DNA of 64,000 bases from Prorocentrum cordatum (GCA_963575745.1 CAUYUJ010011192.1:62001-126000); one strand, 5' to 3'. Shown: positions 1 to 10,812, counted from the first letter of the stretch. Translations and numbers: made by a program. Notes: generated from the letters alone by a model not told the origin.

Positions 1-164
1 CAACCAGGTTTTCGCACAGGCCTTCCAGCCTGGTCGACTCAGTCGGAGAGCAGGCTGCGGTGCTCAGGCGCTCAGACGGCGCCGCAGTGAGAGATCTCGG
101 CCATCGGTGCTCTCTCAAACGTGTGGAAAGAGTCTGGGTCGACAGGCGGCGATACCACCCCTTA

Positions 165-520
165 CTCATTGAGCGCTGTATCACAAGGTACTCCCACCAA
201 TGAACCAACACTGAGTAGAGTCACCAGCACCATCACCTGCCAGGGTAACGCGCATCATCACAGAGTATAGTAACCACAGACTATAGCAACCAGCACGAGA
301 AAGCTCAAGCACGGGCCCTGCCAGGTTGCAATACAAATCCCTCCAGCGAGACGTTTCCTATACTACGACTCACCTGAAGCGCCACGGAAGCAGAGTAGAG
401 GCACATCCACCATTGGATGCATACCGAAGCTCCAGCCATGCACACAGGAACCACCGACTCCATTGAGGCAACATCCAGTGCCCAGCCTCACTGTACCCAG
501 AGATATTCTCGTATAGCAGC
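165..520. repeat. Direct duplication, copy 1
   Basis: This stretch matches 880-1290 in the same orientation with many substitutions and small indels. Shared landmarks in order are the 'gtactcccaccaatgaacca' type block, the 'gtttcctata' block, the 'gaggcacatccaccattgga' block and the 'cccagagata' block. No gene is recognisable on either strand. It looks like an old local duplication of noncoding DNA. Confidence 0.75.
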
Positions 521-879
521 GTAAAATCCATAGTGGTATGTATTGACCTCACCAGCACTGGAGGACAGACTATAGACCTTTTGAGCCCACTGCTTGACAC
601 CCGAAGGAACCCAGCAAGCACCAATAATAACATATAATAACGGCGACCACCTCGGGCCGGCCCCCTCGCCCTGGCTTGAGTCGTTCGGGCCCCTCCCTGT
701 GTGAGTCGTTCGGGCCTCTCGCCGAACAACTCCGACAACGAGGAGGGGCCCGAACGCTTCATGCCAGGATGGGGGAAATGAACGACTCTCAACAAGAGGA
801 GGGCGCCGAACAAATCTACTGAGCCCAAGTGGCGCCCACGCCCAAGGATACAACTGCCTGAGCTCCCAAGTAGCGATAT
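521..879. other. Spacer without recognised gene
   Basis: Between the two duplicated blocks. Around 655-790 it holds several 'gagtcgttcgggcc' units, the reverse complement of the minisatellite unit at 2096-2530. I see nothing else. Confidence 0.6.
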
Positions 880-1290
880 CACTCATTACAGATTGAGCGG
901 TGTATCCAAGGGTAATCTCACCAATGAACCATTACTGAGTACAGTAGCCAGCACCCTCACCAGAACAGGGTACCCAGCACCATCACAGAGTACATTAACC
1001 AGCACCAGAGAACCAAAGTACGGGCTTCAGCCGAGTGGAATACAAGTTTCACCAGCAAGATGTTTCCTATAGTAGAGCCCACCTGAAGCGTACGGGGTTC
1101 AGCTGAGTGGAGCACAAGTCCCACCGGCAAGCTGTTTCCTATAGTACAGCCCACCTGAGGCGCCACTGGAAATGAGTAGAGGCACATCCACCATTGGATA
1201 GATACCGAAGCCGTAGCCGTGCATACAGGAACCCCCGAACCCATTGAGGCAACATCTCGTTTCCAGCCTCACTATACCCAGAGATAGTGT
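880..1290. repeat. Direct duplication, copy 2
   Basis: Second copy of the block at 165-520. It contains an extra internal repeat of the 'gtttcctatagta' segment (around 1060-1145), so this copy has itself partly duplicated. No coding signal was recognised. Confidence 0.75.
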
Positions 1291-1331
1291 CGCCAGTAAC
1301 GAGTCTGCGTCGACGGGCTCCGCGCGGTACC

Positions 1332-1850
1332 TCATCGTCCCCAGGCTTTGCTCCACCATTCGGGAATCGGTTGCAACTCGCCCAAGAACTTCCGGTCGTC
1401 GGCGGATATCGCTCCGTCGCTGCCCGGCCAGCGTTTCTCTCCGAAAAAGACGGGGGTCAGCGGGCATTTGGCCTGGTGAATGCGGCAATGGCACTTGCAC
1501 TTTCGCTTGCTCTTCTGCAGTGCTTTGCGCAGGTGGCGCACTCGTTCTTCCATGTCAGCGACGCACTCCTTGCACTCTAGCTTCATGCGATTGCTATTCT
1601 TGTGGTGATTAAATAGTTTTTGGTTGAACTTATGGGCCCCGAACCTGCAAGTGCACCTCTGGCACGTTTACGTCTCCAGGTCACACGGGTCGAATCCAAG
1701 GGCACGGCATGCTTTGCAGACCAGAGTTGTGCCCTGAGAAGACGCATGATGCTTGCGTTCAGACTTCGACCAGTACTTCAGCTCATACGCCGTTGTACAT
1801 TTCCCGCGCAGCAGCTTCACCTGACAGTCCAGGCACACCAAGCGGGCCTT
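1332..1850 (-). pseudogene. Cys-rich zinc-binding protein fragment (Stc1-like CxxC pattern), interrupted
   Basis: Read on the minus strand from about 1850, the frame gives a Cys/Lys-rich protein with successive CxxC motifs: CLDC, CKAC, CQRC, CKEC, then a CKCHC cluster. It ends in PEWWSKAWGR at 1332. A TAA at 1668-1670 breaks the frame between CKAC and CQRC, but the frame is otherwise continuous on both sides. This is what a single nonsense mutation in one gene looks like. Spaced CxxC pairs with basic spacers resemble the Stc1-type zinc-binding repeats common in dinoflagellate proteins; that assignment is from pattern memory. The 5' side runs into the GGCCCCCAAGA repeat array, so no start is identifiable. 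Confidence 0.5.
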
Positions 1851-1859
1851 CTCCCGCCT

Positions 1860-2095
1860 CTTCGCAAGAGGCCCCCAAGATGCCCCCAAGAGGCCCCCAA
1901 GAGGCCCCAAGAGGCTCCCCCGAGGCACCCAAGACGCTCCTGGAAGCCCCTGGGGCCGCCAAGAGGCCCCCAAGACGCCCCAAACGGCCTCCAAGAGGCT
2001 CCCAAGAGGCCCGAAGAGGCTCCCCCAAGGCACCCAATACGCTCCTAGAAGCCCCTGGGGCCGCCAAGAGGCCCCCAAGACGCCCCAAAAGGGGA
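1860..2095. repeat. GGCCCCCAAGA-type short tandem repeat array
   Basis: About 10-12 bp units of the form (a)ggcccccaag with variants. A longer repeat of roughly 115 bp ('gctcctggaagcccctgggg') occurs twice, near 1937 and 2041. The same short unit recurs in arrays at 14080-14770, 16155-16755 and 30990-31890. Open frames across it are repeat artefacts. Confidence 0.8.
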
Positions 2096-2530
2096 CGAGG
2101 TGCCCGAACGCCTCACGCCACGAGGAGCCCGAACGACTCACACCAGGACGAGGGGCCCGAACGACTCACACCACGAAGAGCCCGAACGACTCACACCAGA
2201 AGGAGGGGCCCGAACGACTCACACCAGGACGAGGCGCCCGAACGACTCACACCACGAGGAGCCCGAACGACTCACACCACGACGAGGGCCCCGAACGACT
2301 CACACCACGAGGAGCCCGAACGAGTCACACCAGGAGGAGGGGCCCGAACGACTCACACCAGGACGAGGGGCCCGAACAACTCACACCACGAGAAGCCCGA
2401 ACGACTCACACCAGGACGAAGAGCCCGAACGACTCACACCACGAAGAGCCCGAACGACTCACACCAGGAAGAAGGGCCCGAACGACTCACACCAGGACGA
2501 GAAACCCCAAACGACTCAAACCACGAGGAG
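2096..2530. repeat. 24-28 bp minisatellite (cccgaacgactcacacca)
   Basis: About 17 units built on 'gcccgaacgactcacacca' followed by a variable purine-rich tail (cgaggag, ggacgagggg, gaaggagg). Unit length alternates around 24-28 bp. Reading frames stay open in more than one frame because the unit lacks stops. I do not treat these as genes. Confidence 0.85.
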
Positions 2531-3469
2531 CGATTTCTCTCCCTCCTCCTCCGCCTCGTCCTTCTCCCGCTCCCCCCACAAGGAGGATGTACAAGGAGGC
2601 GGGGGGAAGGAGTAACAGGGGAGATATGCGGGGCCAAGCGGACACACGCCTGAAAAACACGACTGCCGGCATGCTTCGCAAGAGTTGCTGTTGTGAGATG
2701 GGCTGGTGGGGATACGCGAAGCGTAAAAAATATTCTCCCCCTTTGGCCCCCTGGGTGACGATCGGGCTGCTACCCGCCTGTTTTTCTGGGAAAGAGTCCC
2801 CGTGGCACAGGTGCTGGAAAAGGAGAAGGAGGAGGAGCAGGAGGAGAAGGGAGGAGGAGGAGGAGGAGGAGGAGGATTAGGAGGATGAGGAGGAGAAGGA
2901 CGAGAAAGAGAGAGAGAGAGAGTATGAGAAGGAAAGGGGGAAAATGTGGTGGAGGTCGGCGAAGAGGACGCGGAGAATGCGAGGCAACCGTCGCGGCAAG
3001 AGGCTGAATTGCACTGCCACTCGGCTGGAGGATCGCCTGCCAGTACTCAGTGTGCGGGTTTGAAAAAGGGGGTGAGGTTGGCGACGCTGATATCACTGAG
3101 TTCTGCACACATTGAATGGGCACATCATGTTAGTAGACTGGTGTCCGTGCTTTCAGGGAGCGCGGGCGCCTGCTTGTTGAACGCCTTCCGCTCGTGCTCG
3201 AGCTGCTTCTTGAGCGCGAGCACCCTGTTCTGGCACTCCTCCTGCGGATTTCAAAACTGATGTACCCCCTTCTGTCACGCGTTCCGCCCTCCACCTCGCT
3301 ACCTCTCGTCGACCTCCTCACCGTCGTCTTCCTCCCTCCTCCTCCTCCCGACCTCTTCCATTCCTTCTCCTTCTAAATTATTTGTTCCTATCGCACCCCG
3401 AGGCTGGTTTTCAGGGTGGGCCGGGCGTTTCGCCTTTGACTTCTTCACTACTTGTGACCCTGGGGCACA
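2531..3469. other. Spacer with GGA/GA tract, no gene recognised
   Basis: Contains a purine tract at about 2815-2940 (GGA then GA units) and a CCTCC-rich stretch near 3290-3370. The string 'ggtggggatacgcgaagcgt' at 2706 recurs at 14810. I see no supportable gene. Confidence 0.5.
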
Positions 3470-4185
3470 GATGGAGTGCGGGTTGTTTTCTAAATGTGGC
3501 TCTCGCCTCAGCGCCACGCGCATTCGTTTTGAAGGAACTTCACTGATTGGGGGCGGGACCTTTTCAGATTGTGGCTCTCGCCTGAGCGCCGCGCACACTC
3601 GTTGAACAAACATTTGCAAGAGCTTCACGGATTGAGGGCGGTTCCTTCTCAAAATGTGGCCCACGCGCTAGCGCCGCGCACACTCGTTTTCAAACTGTGC
3701 GAGAGCTTTACGGATTGAGGGCGGGCCTGCTTCAAAAAACGTGGCTCTTGCCTTACGCCGCGTACAGTCGTTTTGATATTGCAAAACATGTCACGGATTG
3801 AGGGCGGTTCCTTTTCACAATGTGGCTCTCGCCTTAGCGCCGCGCACAGTCGTTAGTACATGTTCTGCAAGGGTGTCCACGTGTTCTCATGATCAGCACG
3901 AACTCAGGATTACGAGGGTGCAACAATTACGTTGGTTCGCGGTGTTGCAGACCCATGAATGGCGTTCTGGTGCGATTCAAGACCGTCAAGACGCAACAGT
4001 CTGGTTGATCCGTGGCGTTGGAATCCCGAGAACAATGTTTTGGCATGCTTCAAGGTCTTCAAAAGGTTGCCTTCCGACGAGGCAGTCCCCGCAGTGGAAA
4101 TGAACCGTTGCTGGGGCCTATGAAGAGAGAGCTTGGAGGGCGGGTTTCTTCCAACATCGTTGAGGGCTCTTGGGTTTACAGTGGT
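3470..4185 (+). repeat. Dispersed repeat, copy A (inverted relative to 26205-26780)
   Basis: The left part has about four units of roughly 82 bp containing 'cggattgagggcgg' and 'gtggctctcgccttagcgcc'. The right part (3860-4185) is single-copy. The whole block is matched in reverse complement at 26205-26780, including the 'gtggcgttggaatcccgaga' segment. In both copies the block ends immediately at a CTC/GGA tract after 'gtggtcctcctcct'. No intact gene is visible; short peptides conserved between copies only reflect DNA homology. Confidence 0.75.
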
Positions 4186-4432
4186 CCTCCTCCTCCTGCT
4201 GCTCCTCCTCCTCCTCCCTCCTCCTCCTCCTCCTCTTCCGCCTCCTCTTCCGCCTCCTCTTCCTCCTCCTCCTCCTCCTCCTCCTCCTCCTCCTCCTCCT
4301 GCCTCATCCTCCTCCTCTTCCTCATCGTCCACCTCCTCCTCCTCCTCCTCCTCATCGTCCTCCTCCTCATCGTCCTCATTTTTCTCCTCCTCCCCCTCCT
4401 CCTCCTCCTCCTCCTCCTCCTCCTCCTCAGGT
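4186..4432. repeat. (CTC)n trinucleotide tract
   Basis: About 245 bp of near-perfect CTC with a few gcc, atc and ttc interruptions. It gives long open frames on both strands (poly-Ser/Leu/Pro or poly-Glu/Arg/Gly) that are artefacts. It ends in CTCAG|GTGG, which resembles a 3' splice acceptor, but no exon downstream is convincing. Confidence 0.9.
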
Positions 4433-5910
4433 GGTCCCAGCGACCCGCGGCCGTTTCCGTCGGCCCGCGGCGGGGGCCCCAGTCGCCGCGGGTCCGACTC
4501 GGGCGAGACGCGGTGCAGCGAGCTCCATGGCGGCGGCGGGCGGCGCGCGCAGGCCTCAACACGTGCCGACGTGCGCTTGGAGGCGGCGCGGCAGCGCCTG
4601 GCTGGGCATCGCGGCGGAGCGGCGGCGGCCGCCACGGGCCCGGCCTCGCGCCAGGGGCCAGTGACTCAAGCGCAGCGGCTGCGAGCACAGCTGGAACTTC
4701 CGCTCCCGCTCCTGGTGCTGCCAGTGCGGCACAGCGCTGCTCGGCGGAGCCACAGGAAGGCGGCAAGCGGCAAGCTGGATAAGCTCAAAGATCGCCAAGG
4801 AGGTGGCAGTGCTGCTGCGGGGCCCACATCGCCAGAACCGAAGCGAGCCCCATGGAGGCACGCCTCCCGAGAACCGCCAGGCCGTGTCAGCTCCCAGCGG
4901 TGGCGCAAGAAGGGCTGGTCCAGCGCAGAGTGGCCGCCGCTGGTGGCGCTCTCGTTACAGATGGAAGGTGCGCTCAGGCTGTGCAGAGGGCTCCTCCCGC
5001 CCGACCAGTGCGCGACCCTAAACAGGCGGTGGCCCAACCATCCCGAGGTGGCCCCGGCGAAGCCCTGGATGCCGGAGGCCGACGTGGCGGCGGCGTCTGC
5101 GACCTCGCGGCGGCCGGAGGCGGCTCTCCAGCGCAGGGCACAGGCTGCGGAGGAGGAAGCCTAGCAGTGGCACGAGGCTGCCAGGCTCGAGACCGCTGAC
5201 GCGCCGCGCTTGGCGCTCGGTCTGCACACCACGAGGTCCCGCTCATCATGGGAGGGCGGCCGGAGCATCGACGCATCGACTTCAGCGACCCAGAGCAGGC
5301 AGGCTGGCCGGCACTCTTTGGAGCCTCGGAGGCCGCACCAGGCATGGAGGGCAAAAAAGCCACCCCCAGAGTGATCACCCGGACGCGCGAAGCCGTTTAG
5401 CAAACGCACCCACACAAGGAACCGAACAGGGCAGGGCTGTTTCAGAAAACGCCCAGTGGTGGCTGTCACTGCGCCACCTGGTCAGGAGGCGCTGGGAACC
5501 TGGCATCCAGCGCCGGCTCGAGGCCGCACCAACGGCGCAGAAACCAGCAGCTCTGGGAAGCGACCCAGCGCCTCCTCCCTAAATTCAAATCTGAAGGAGT
5601 CACCCTCTTGGAAGCCGGCCACATGGGAGGGCCATATGGGACGGCTCTGGGATGAGCTCGCCCACCAGACGGCCCCTTGTTCCACTCTCTGGGGCAAGCA
5701 CAGGTCATCATGGAGCAGAAGACCAGTCGGCCACACGCAAGATGGACCCTGGGTAAGAGTGACCTGTGGTGCGCGGAACTTTTGGGGGGGCTGCGGGGGG
5801 CCAAGCACGGGAGGTCACTTCGGCGAAACGTCCCTCTTACGTCCAGTCGAGGCCAGGGCGGACGTCCAGGAGAGGAAGTCGAGGTGAGAGGCGCCGACGG
5901 GCCTCAGCAG
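4433..5910. other. GC-rich region, coding status unresolved
   Basis: Very GC-rich sequence with overlapping open frames on both strands. On the plus strand near 4680-4740 a short frame has C-x15-CC-x2-C spacing somewhat like RanBP-type fingers of dinoflagellate retroelement ORF1s. Near 5425-5560 another frame reads like a Trp/Arg-rich protein segment. Neither is strong enough to name. A decayed retroelement is possible. Confidence 0.3.
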
Positions 5911-5915
5911 GCCCG

Positions 5916-6093
5916 TACAGGGCAGTTTTTAATACATATGGTTTTTAAAGCAATGTAGGATCTTTAATACATGATTAATGCATGAGTAAATTTATGCATG
6001 AATGCATCCTTGTTTGTAGTACTAAACCCTGCATTTTCAATACGTTTCAATACATGATCCGCACGCGGAGCATGTATAAAAAACGGCACTGTA
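5916..6093. mobile_element. TA-flanked MITE (Tc1/mariner-like), family C copy 1
   Basis: 178 bp from TA to TA, AT-rich in a GC-rich setting. Inverted ends read CAGGGCAGTTTTTAATACAT on the left and, in reverse complement, CAGTGCCGTTTTTTATACAT on the right, with TA on each outer side. A second copy at 10231-10376 shares both ends and the inner 'tacatgatccg.acgcggagc' block. Tc1/mariner-type elements duplicate TA and often begin CAGT or CAGG. No transposase is present. Confidence 0.8.
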
Positions 6094-6359
6094 CTTTTCC
6101 ATGTGCTCGCCTCTCATGGGTTCACGCTGGTCAGAACCCTGGCTCTGGGTTCCCAGGTAGTTGAGGCTAGAGCTCGGCAAGAGCAAGAGCCGGGCGACCC
6201 GCTCGAGTAGAATTGGAAGCAAGACGCCGTTTCGGCAGGGTCGGGCCTCCTCATCCTCGTTCGCCTCCTCCTCCCCATTCCCTCGTCCCCTGTCCCTCCC
6301 CCTCTAACCCCTCAACCCTTTCCTTCTCCTCACCCAACCTTGCCCTCTTCTCCTCCCCC

Positions 6360-6665
6360 TCCAGAGAGGGTGAGAGAGAGGGAGAGAGAGAGAGAGGGAG
6401 AGAGGGATGTGGAACGAAAGAGAGAGAGAGAGAGAGAGAAAAAATAAAAAAATAAAAAAAGAAAGAAAGAGAGAACGACAGAGAGATAGAGAGAGAGAGA
6501 GAGAAAGAGAAAGAGGGAGAGACATTGCGATAAATATAGAGAGAGAGAAAGAGCGAGAGCGAAACAGGAACAGAAAGAGAGAGAGAAAGGGAGAGAGAGC
6601 GCGATTGAGAGAGAGAGAGAGAGCGCGATTGAGAGAGAGAGGGACAGAGAGAGAGAGAGAGACAC
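6360..6665. repeat. GA dinucleotide-rich tract
   Basis: About 300 bp of (GA)n with AAAAT and CG interruptions. Open frames of alternating Arg-Glu, or Leu-Ser on the other strand, are artefacts. Confidence 0.9.
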
Positions 6666-7471
6666 CGACAAACAACACATCAACAAGAGAAGCGCAAAGA
6701 GGGAGTGGGCCGTGTGGCCGCCTGGTGGTTCCTGGCGGCGTCGGTGTCGCGCTGCAAGGAGGTGACCTGTGGGCGCGCTGGGCGGCCTCCTCTGCAGCCG
6801 ACTCGGCTTCGGAGGCTGGAGGATCGGGTCTCTTCGCCGATGCATCGGCGATGCACTAGCACGAGGGAAACGAGCCCTGGAAGACGCACATCCCAGAAAT
6901 ATGGTGCCGATGTCGGGCTCCAAAGTCCGTGTCCGGATGTCTTTTGGCGTTTTCGGTCTCCAGGTTCCCGTCCCTGGCCTCGCACTCACACTCAAGCCAT
7001 ACGCCGTCCAGCCGTGGGCGGGAAAACAAGCTCACACTGCAAGGAGGAAGAGAAGGAGGGGGAACTAAGGCGAGACGGAAACAACAAGAAGAAAAACAAG
7101 CACGAGCGATGTTGCGGCGTGTGGGCAGTGCTTCAGCTGTCGCCGAGCGGTGGTTCAGCCGTCGTCTGCATGAGAAGGAGCACGACCGCGAGACCAGAGC
7201 CCACGCATCCGAGCCCCCAAACACGACGAATTACACCAACTCTTAAGAACATCGGAATCCGCACTCGTCCACTACGTGTTTGCCGTCGGCCAAAGTATCA
7301 CGACGACAAGGCCAGCCTCCCAACCGCACGAGCCCAAAAGCACGAACACCAAGCATTTGACACCTCGACGATCCTGTGACACCCCTCAGCCGTCCGGGGC
7401 AACTTTTACTCTGAGCACCCGCCTTCCAGAAGGGATCACATAAAGGCCTCCCAATGGGATCGAAGTGGATG

Positions 7472-7594
7472 GGGTCGAAGGATCGCGCCGCATCGGCGAT
7501 GCATCGGCGACGTCGGCGTGGAGAGAATTCGGACTCTATATCGAGCCGCGTCGCCGAAGCATCAGCGATGCGGCGCGATCCTTCGACCCCATCA
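7472..7594. repeat. Perfect-arm inverted repeat (GGGTCGAAGGATCGCGCC)
   Basis: The left arm starts tggggtcgaaggatcgcgcc and runs into gcatcggcgatgc. The right arm is gcatcagcgatgc, ggcgcgatccttcgacccca. The arms are about 32 bp with one mismatch, around a roughly 60-bp loop. Fragments of the arm sequence occur near 6820-6850 and 8975-8995, so it is probably another short mobile family. No target-site duplication was identified. Confidence 0.6.
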
Positions 7595-8134
7595 TCTACT
7601 CGGGACCCCATTTGGGAGGCCTGCATGAGACCCTCGTAGACTCCGGGCCAAGGCAGCGAGATTTCGACTTGCGGCAGAGCAGCGGATGCTCAAGGGTTCC
7701 TGGCGTCAGCTGCAGGAGGACGAGAGGCAGCATCAGCATGAGGAGGAGGAGGAAGATGATGAGAAAGGTGAGGGGAAAATCTGCCAGTTGCAAGTTCTGA
7801 AGACCTGGCCAATGTTTTCCTTGATGTCCATGTGCAGCTTCTCGCGGTCGCGGGCGAGCATGGGCGGGCATCGGCTCACCCTCCTCCTCCCTCTCACCAC
7901 CTTCCCAATCCCCTCCCCACCTCATCCTCCATCTCATCAGCTCCTCTTCCGTCACCTCGGGGGGGAGTCCGCATCACCGCTCAACGATGTGCTATGTACC
8001 ACACCTCGCAGGGTGGGCCTTTTCCCAACTCTGTGCTTCAGAGCGGATCCTCAGCGCGCCGCGCGCCGCGTCTCCGTCGCCATCATCGGCGCAGTCGTGG
8101 TCCTCGGGACCTGTTTCCCTTCATGCAGTGACCA

Positions 8135-8395
8135 CTACCCGCCGTCCTCCTCCTCCTCCTCCTCCTCCTCCTCCTCCTCCTCCTCCTCCTCCTCCCGCTC
8201 CTCCCGCTCCCCCCACCCCGTCCCCACTTCTCCCCTCCCCCTCCCCCTCCCCTCCTCCCCCTCTCCCCCATTCGCCTCCTCATACTCCTCCTCCTCCTCC
8301 TCCTCCTTCTCCTCCTCCTCCTCCTCCTCCTCCTCCTCCTCCTCCTCCTCCTCCTCCTCCTCCTCCTCCTCCCCCTCCCCTCCCTCCTCTCCCTT
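8135..8395. repeat. (CTC)n trinucleotide tract
   Basis: About 260 bp of CTC units with a central CCCCTCCC section. It produces long artefactual open frames in all three forward and reverse frames. Confidence 0.9.
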
Positions 8396-9310
8396 TCGGC
8401 CCCAAGCTCCCACCCCCTAAGCACCTGGGTCACACGGGCTCCGGGCGCGCCTGGCGCCGCCAGCACGCCCGGCACTGCCGCGCGTGCCTGGGACCTGGGG
8501 GCGGACGGCGCCGGCCCCATCTCTCGCGAGGGGCAGCTGAGCCTCGGGTGCTGCTCCTCCACTATTGGGAAGGCGGCGAGCGTGAGAGAGCGCGGGACAG
8601 ATTGTGGCTTGCCCCTTGGAGCTTCGACCTCCTCCAGTACCCCCTAATCCACCTCTCACTGCCCCGCCCCTCCACCCTGCTTCCCACCCGTACCCCCTCC
8701 CAATCGCCTCTCCCCCATTTCGTTGCACGGCCCCCTCTTCCGCCTCTGCAGTTTACACCCCTCGTTTACTGGCTCGCTCAGATGGTACTGAGTCCCCCGA
8801 TGCTTACTTTCTGATGGCAGCAATAACAGCAGCTAGGGCAAGCAATCCCAGCTATATAGCCTCACACATGTTCCCCTCCTCCTCCTCCTCGTCTCCCTGC
8901 GGAGGCTGCCTAACTGGAGCTTGAGCAGATGGGGCGGGAGGATCGAACACCATCGCCAATCAGCTCAGCGGCGCGATCCTTCGACCCGGCCCAGCTTCGA
9001 CGGCACGGCCACCCCCCCTCCACATCCTCCTCTCCTCCCGCCTCCTTCCCATCCTCCTCCACAGCTCCTTGAAGATCTGATTCATCTGCATCCTCTCGCG
9101 GCGCGTGGAGTCGATGCGGACCCGGATCCGCCGGCCTTTCGGCCTCTCCCAGCTGCGCCCCCTTCCCCCCCCCTCGCCCCTCTGCGCCCTGGGCCGGCTC
9201 CCTCGGGGGGGCCCTGGGCGCAGGCGGGGCCCCGGCAGCTGTGGGCCCCCGACCTTCCGCAAGGGCTCGGCCCAGACCGGGCCGCTCTCTCTCTCTCTCC
9301 CTCTCTCTCC

Positions 9311-9472
9311 TGAAGGGGCCGTAGGACACACAAGTCAACGCACACAGATGGAAACATTCCCCATACTGTCCCATACCTTCCGGGTTTTAGTCTTCCCCCC
9401 CACTTCCCATATTTCCCCGTCTGTTCTGGGGAATCGACGATTAATTGTGTCTGTGTGTTTTTTCCCTCATGA
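9311..9472. mobile_element. MITE-like repeat family E, copy 1
   Basis: About 160 bp shared with 51804-51979 and 53451-53623 in the same orientation. The left part is 'ctgaaggggcc..' then a CACACA-rich stretch. The centre is 'cccacttcccatat'. The right part is 'gaatcgacgattaattgtgt'. Left and right CACA/TGTG segments are imperfectly complementary, suggesting degenerate terminal inverted repeats. No clear target-site duplication was found. Confidence 0.6.
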
Positions 9473-9641
9473 TCTCTCTCTCTCTCTCTTGCCGAAGACA
9501 CCCGTCGAATGCCCGCAGCGGGCCCGCTGGCGATGGGGCACTACGGCGAGGCCCGGCGCCACGGTGCCTCGGGGCAGGCTGGGGGTGCGGGCTCACTCGG
9601 GCGGGGGAGGCGCACAAGGGGGGGGGGGACCGGCCCTAGCT

Positions 9642-9799
9642 TTAGGTCGGGCGTGTCCTCCTACGGGAGGACGTTGGATGAAAAATTTAAAAAATACTCA
9701 AAAAATGCCCGTACTATTAAAAAATACTGAAAAGAGTCCCCAGACTATTCTTTCACTATTTTCGCAGATCCCCCCTGCAGAGGGACAGGCCCGACTGAA
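9642..9799. mobile_element. MITE family D, copy 1 (8-bp target duplication, hAT-like)
   Basis: 158 bp. The left end is TTAGGTCGGGCGTGTCC; the right end in reverse complement is TTCAGTCGGGCCTGTCC. Flanks are CCCTAGCT and CCCTAGAG, 6 of 8 identical. The interior is AT-rich. Three more copies are at 11191-11333, 50319-50485 and 56292-56464. The 8-bp duplication is the size made by hAT-type transposases, but no transposase is present. Confidence 0.65.
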
Positions 9800-9837
9800 C
9801 CCTAGAGGGACGGAACACGACGTACAACATACACTCC

Positions 9838-9954
9838 TGGAGCTCCGCGCGGATCTCCTGGATCGGTCTGCAGCTCCGCGCGGCTCTCCCGGATCGGCGC
9901 CAGCAATGGGGGCTCCCGCGCCGATCCAAGAGAAGAGAGCCGCGCGGAGCTCCG
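9838..9954. mobile_element. Palindromic MITE family A, divergent copy
   Basis: Arms 9872-9900 (agctccgcgcggctctcccg then gatcggcgc) and 9918-9951 are complementary with a small insertion in the right arm. An extra arm-like segment starts at 9841. It shares the 'gatcggcgc' core and 'ccgcgcgg' motif with the copies at 10675, 36131 and 41844, but ends differ (agctccgcgcgg instead of aggtccgcgcgg). Confidence 0.55.
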
Positions 9955-10202
9955 GAAGCCTGGGCTTCTGCACTCGGCTGCTCTCCGAGACTCAGGGGGG
10001 GGGGGGGAGACGTCGCCTCGGCAGCGGCGAGCCCGACGGCGCCACAGCGGCGAGCCCGACGGCGAATGCCCGCGCTCCCTGCGCAGAGCCGGAGGTCGCC
10101 GCTCGATCGGCGGCGGGTGTCGAGACCGCCGATCCCCGGAGCAGAGCCGCGCTCCCGGGCGGCGGGAGGGGCCGTCGGGCCCCCATCTGGGGGGGACAAA
10201 GC

Positions 10203-10472
10203 TTGACACGCCCAAAGGCGATGACAGTCTTACAGGGCAGGTTTTAATACATGGGATCTTAAAGAATATAGGATTTTGATAGTACGTGATTGATGTGTGA
10301 ACAAAGTTATGCACGAACTCATCGTTTAATACATGATCCGAACGCGGAGCATGTATTACAAAAAACTGGCACTGTAGGGATGCGCCCTCAAATAATAAGG
10401 GAATCCCTAAGATTGGCATCGTGATGAGATAGATGCCCAGCATGGGGATGGGGATCTGCTCCAGGCTGGTAA
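10203..10472 (-). mobile_element. MITE family B copy 1, interrupted by a nested family C element
   Basis: Reverse-oriented copy of the 158-bp family seen intact at 38786-38943 and 40378-40535. Its intact end is GGCTGGTAA at 10472. The other end is lost: homology begins at 'ttgacacg' (10203), missing about 33 bp. Inside, a family C element (10231-10376) is inserted at a TA. Removing the insert rejoins 'gatgacagtct' to 'tagggatgcgcc', which matches the uninterrupted copies. Confidence 0.8.
10231..10376. mobile_element. TA-flanked MITE family C, copy 2 (nested)
   Basis: 146 bp from TA to TA. Ends are CAGGGCAGGTTTTAATACAT and, in reverse complement, CAGTGCCAGTTTTTTGTAAT. The same 'tacatgatccgaacgcggagc' style inner block is present as in 5916-6093. 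It sits inside a family B element, so it inserted later than that element and duplicated a TA. Confidence 0.8.
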
Positions 10473-10674
10473 CTGCCAGGCCCCCGTGGACGATGGGCGC
10501 ACGATGCTTTTCAACAGGCGATGGTAAGGCTTAGCGCCGGCCCGTGGGCTCTTGAGAAGCCCAACTGGCGCTTAAGCTCTCTCGCGACTCGGGCCGAAAA
10601 CTACGGAGGTAGAAAAAAAAAACCAAACAGGCCCCCATCTGGGGGGACAAAGACATCACAGAAACGGAAAAAAG

Positions 10675-10812
10675 CTCGGAGGTCCGCCCGGGTCTCTCGG
10701 ATCGGCGCTGGACTCCCAGCCCTGGCGCGCGGAGCGCGCCGTCGGGTCCGGCGCCCAAGGCGCCGCCCTGGGGCCCCAGCGCCGATCCGAGGAGCCCGTA
10801 CGGACCTCGGAG
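10675..10812. mobile_element. Palindromic MITE family A, copy at 10.7 kb
   Basis: The core begins ctcggaggtccg and ends cggacctcggag. Long complementary arms (ctcggatcggcgctgg versus ccagcgccgatccgag) surround a loop with ggcgcgcgg/gcgcgccg. The left extension 'ggggacaaagacatcacaga' resembles the outer ends of the 36131 and 41844 copies, so the element may start near 10641. The right outer end is not recognisable. Confidence 0.7.

Noticed and set aside
4133-5164. 343-codon plus-strand open frame
   Set aside because: Its first third is a CTC tract read as Leu, Pro and Ser; the rest is GC-rich sequence with equally long frames on the other strand and no recognisable domain.
9105-10247. 380-codon plus-strand open frame
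   Set aside because: It runs through four separate MITE-like elements (families E, D, A and the edge of B), so it cannot be a single gene.
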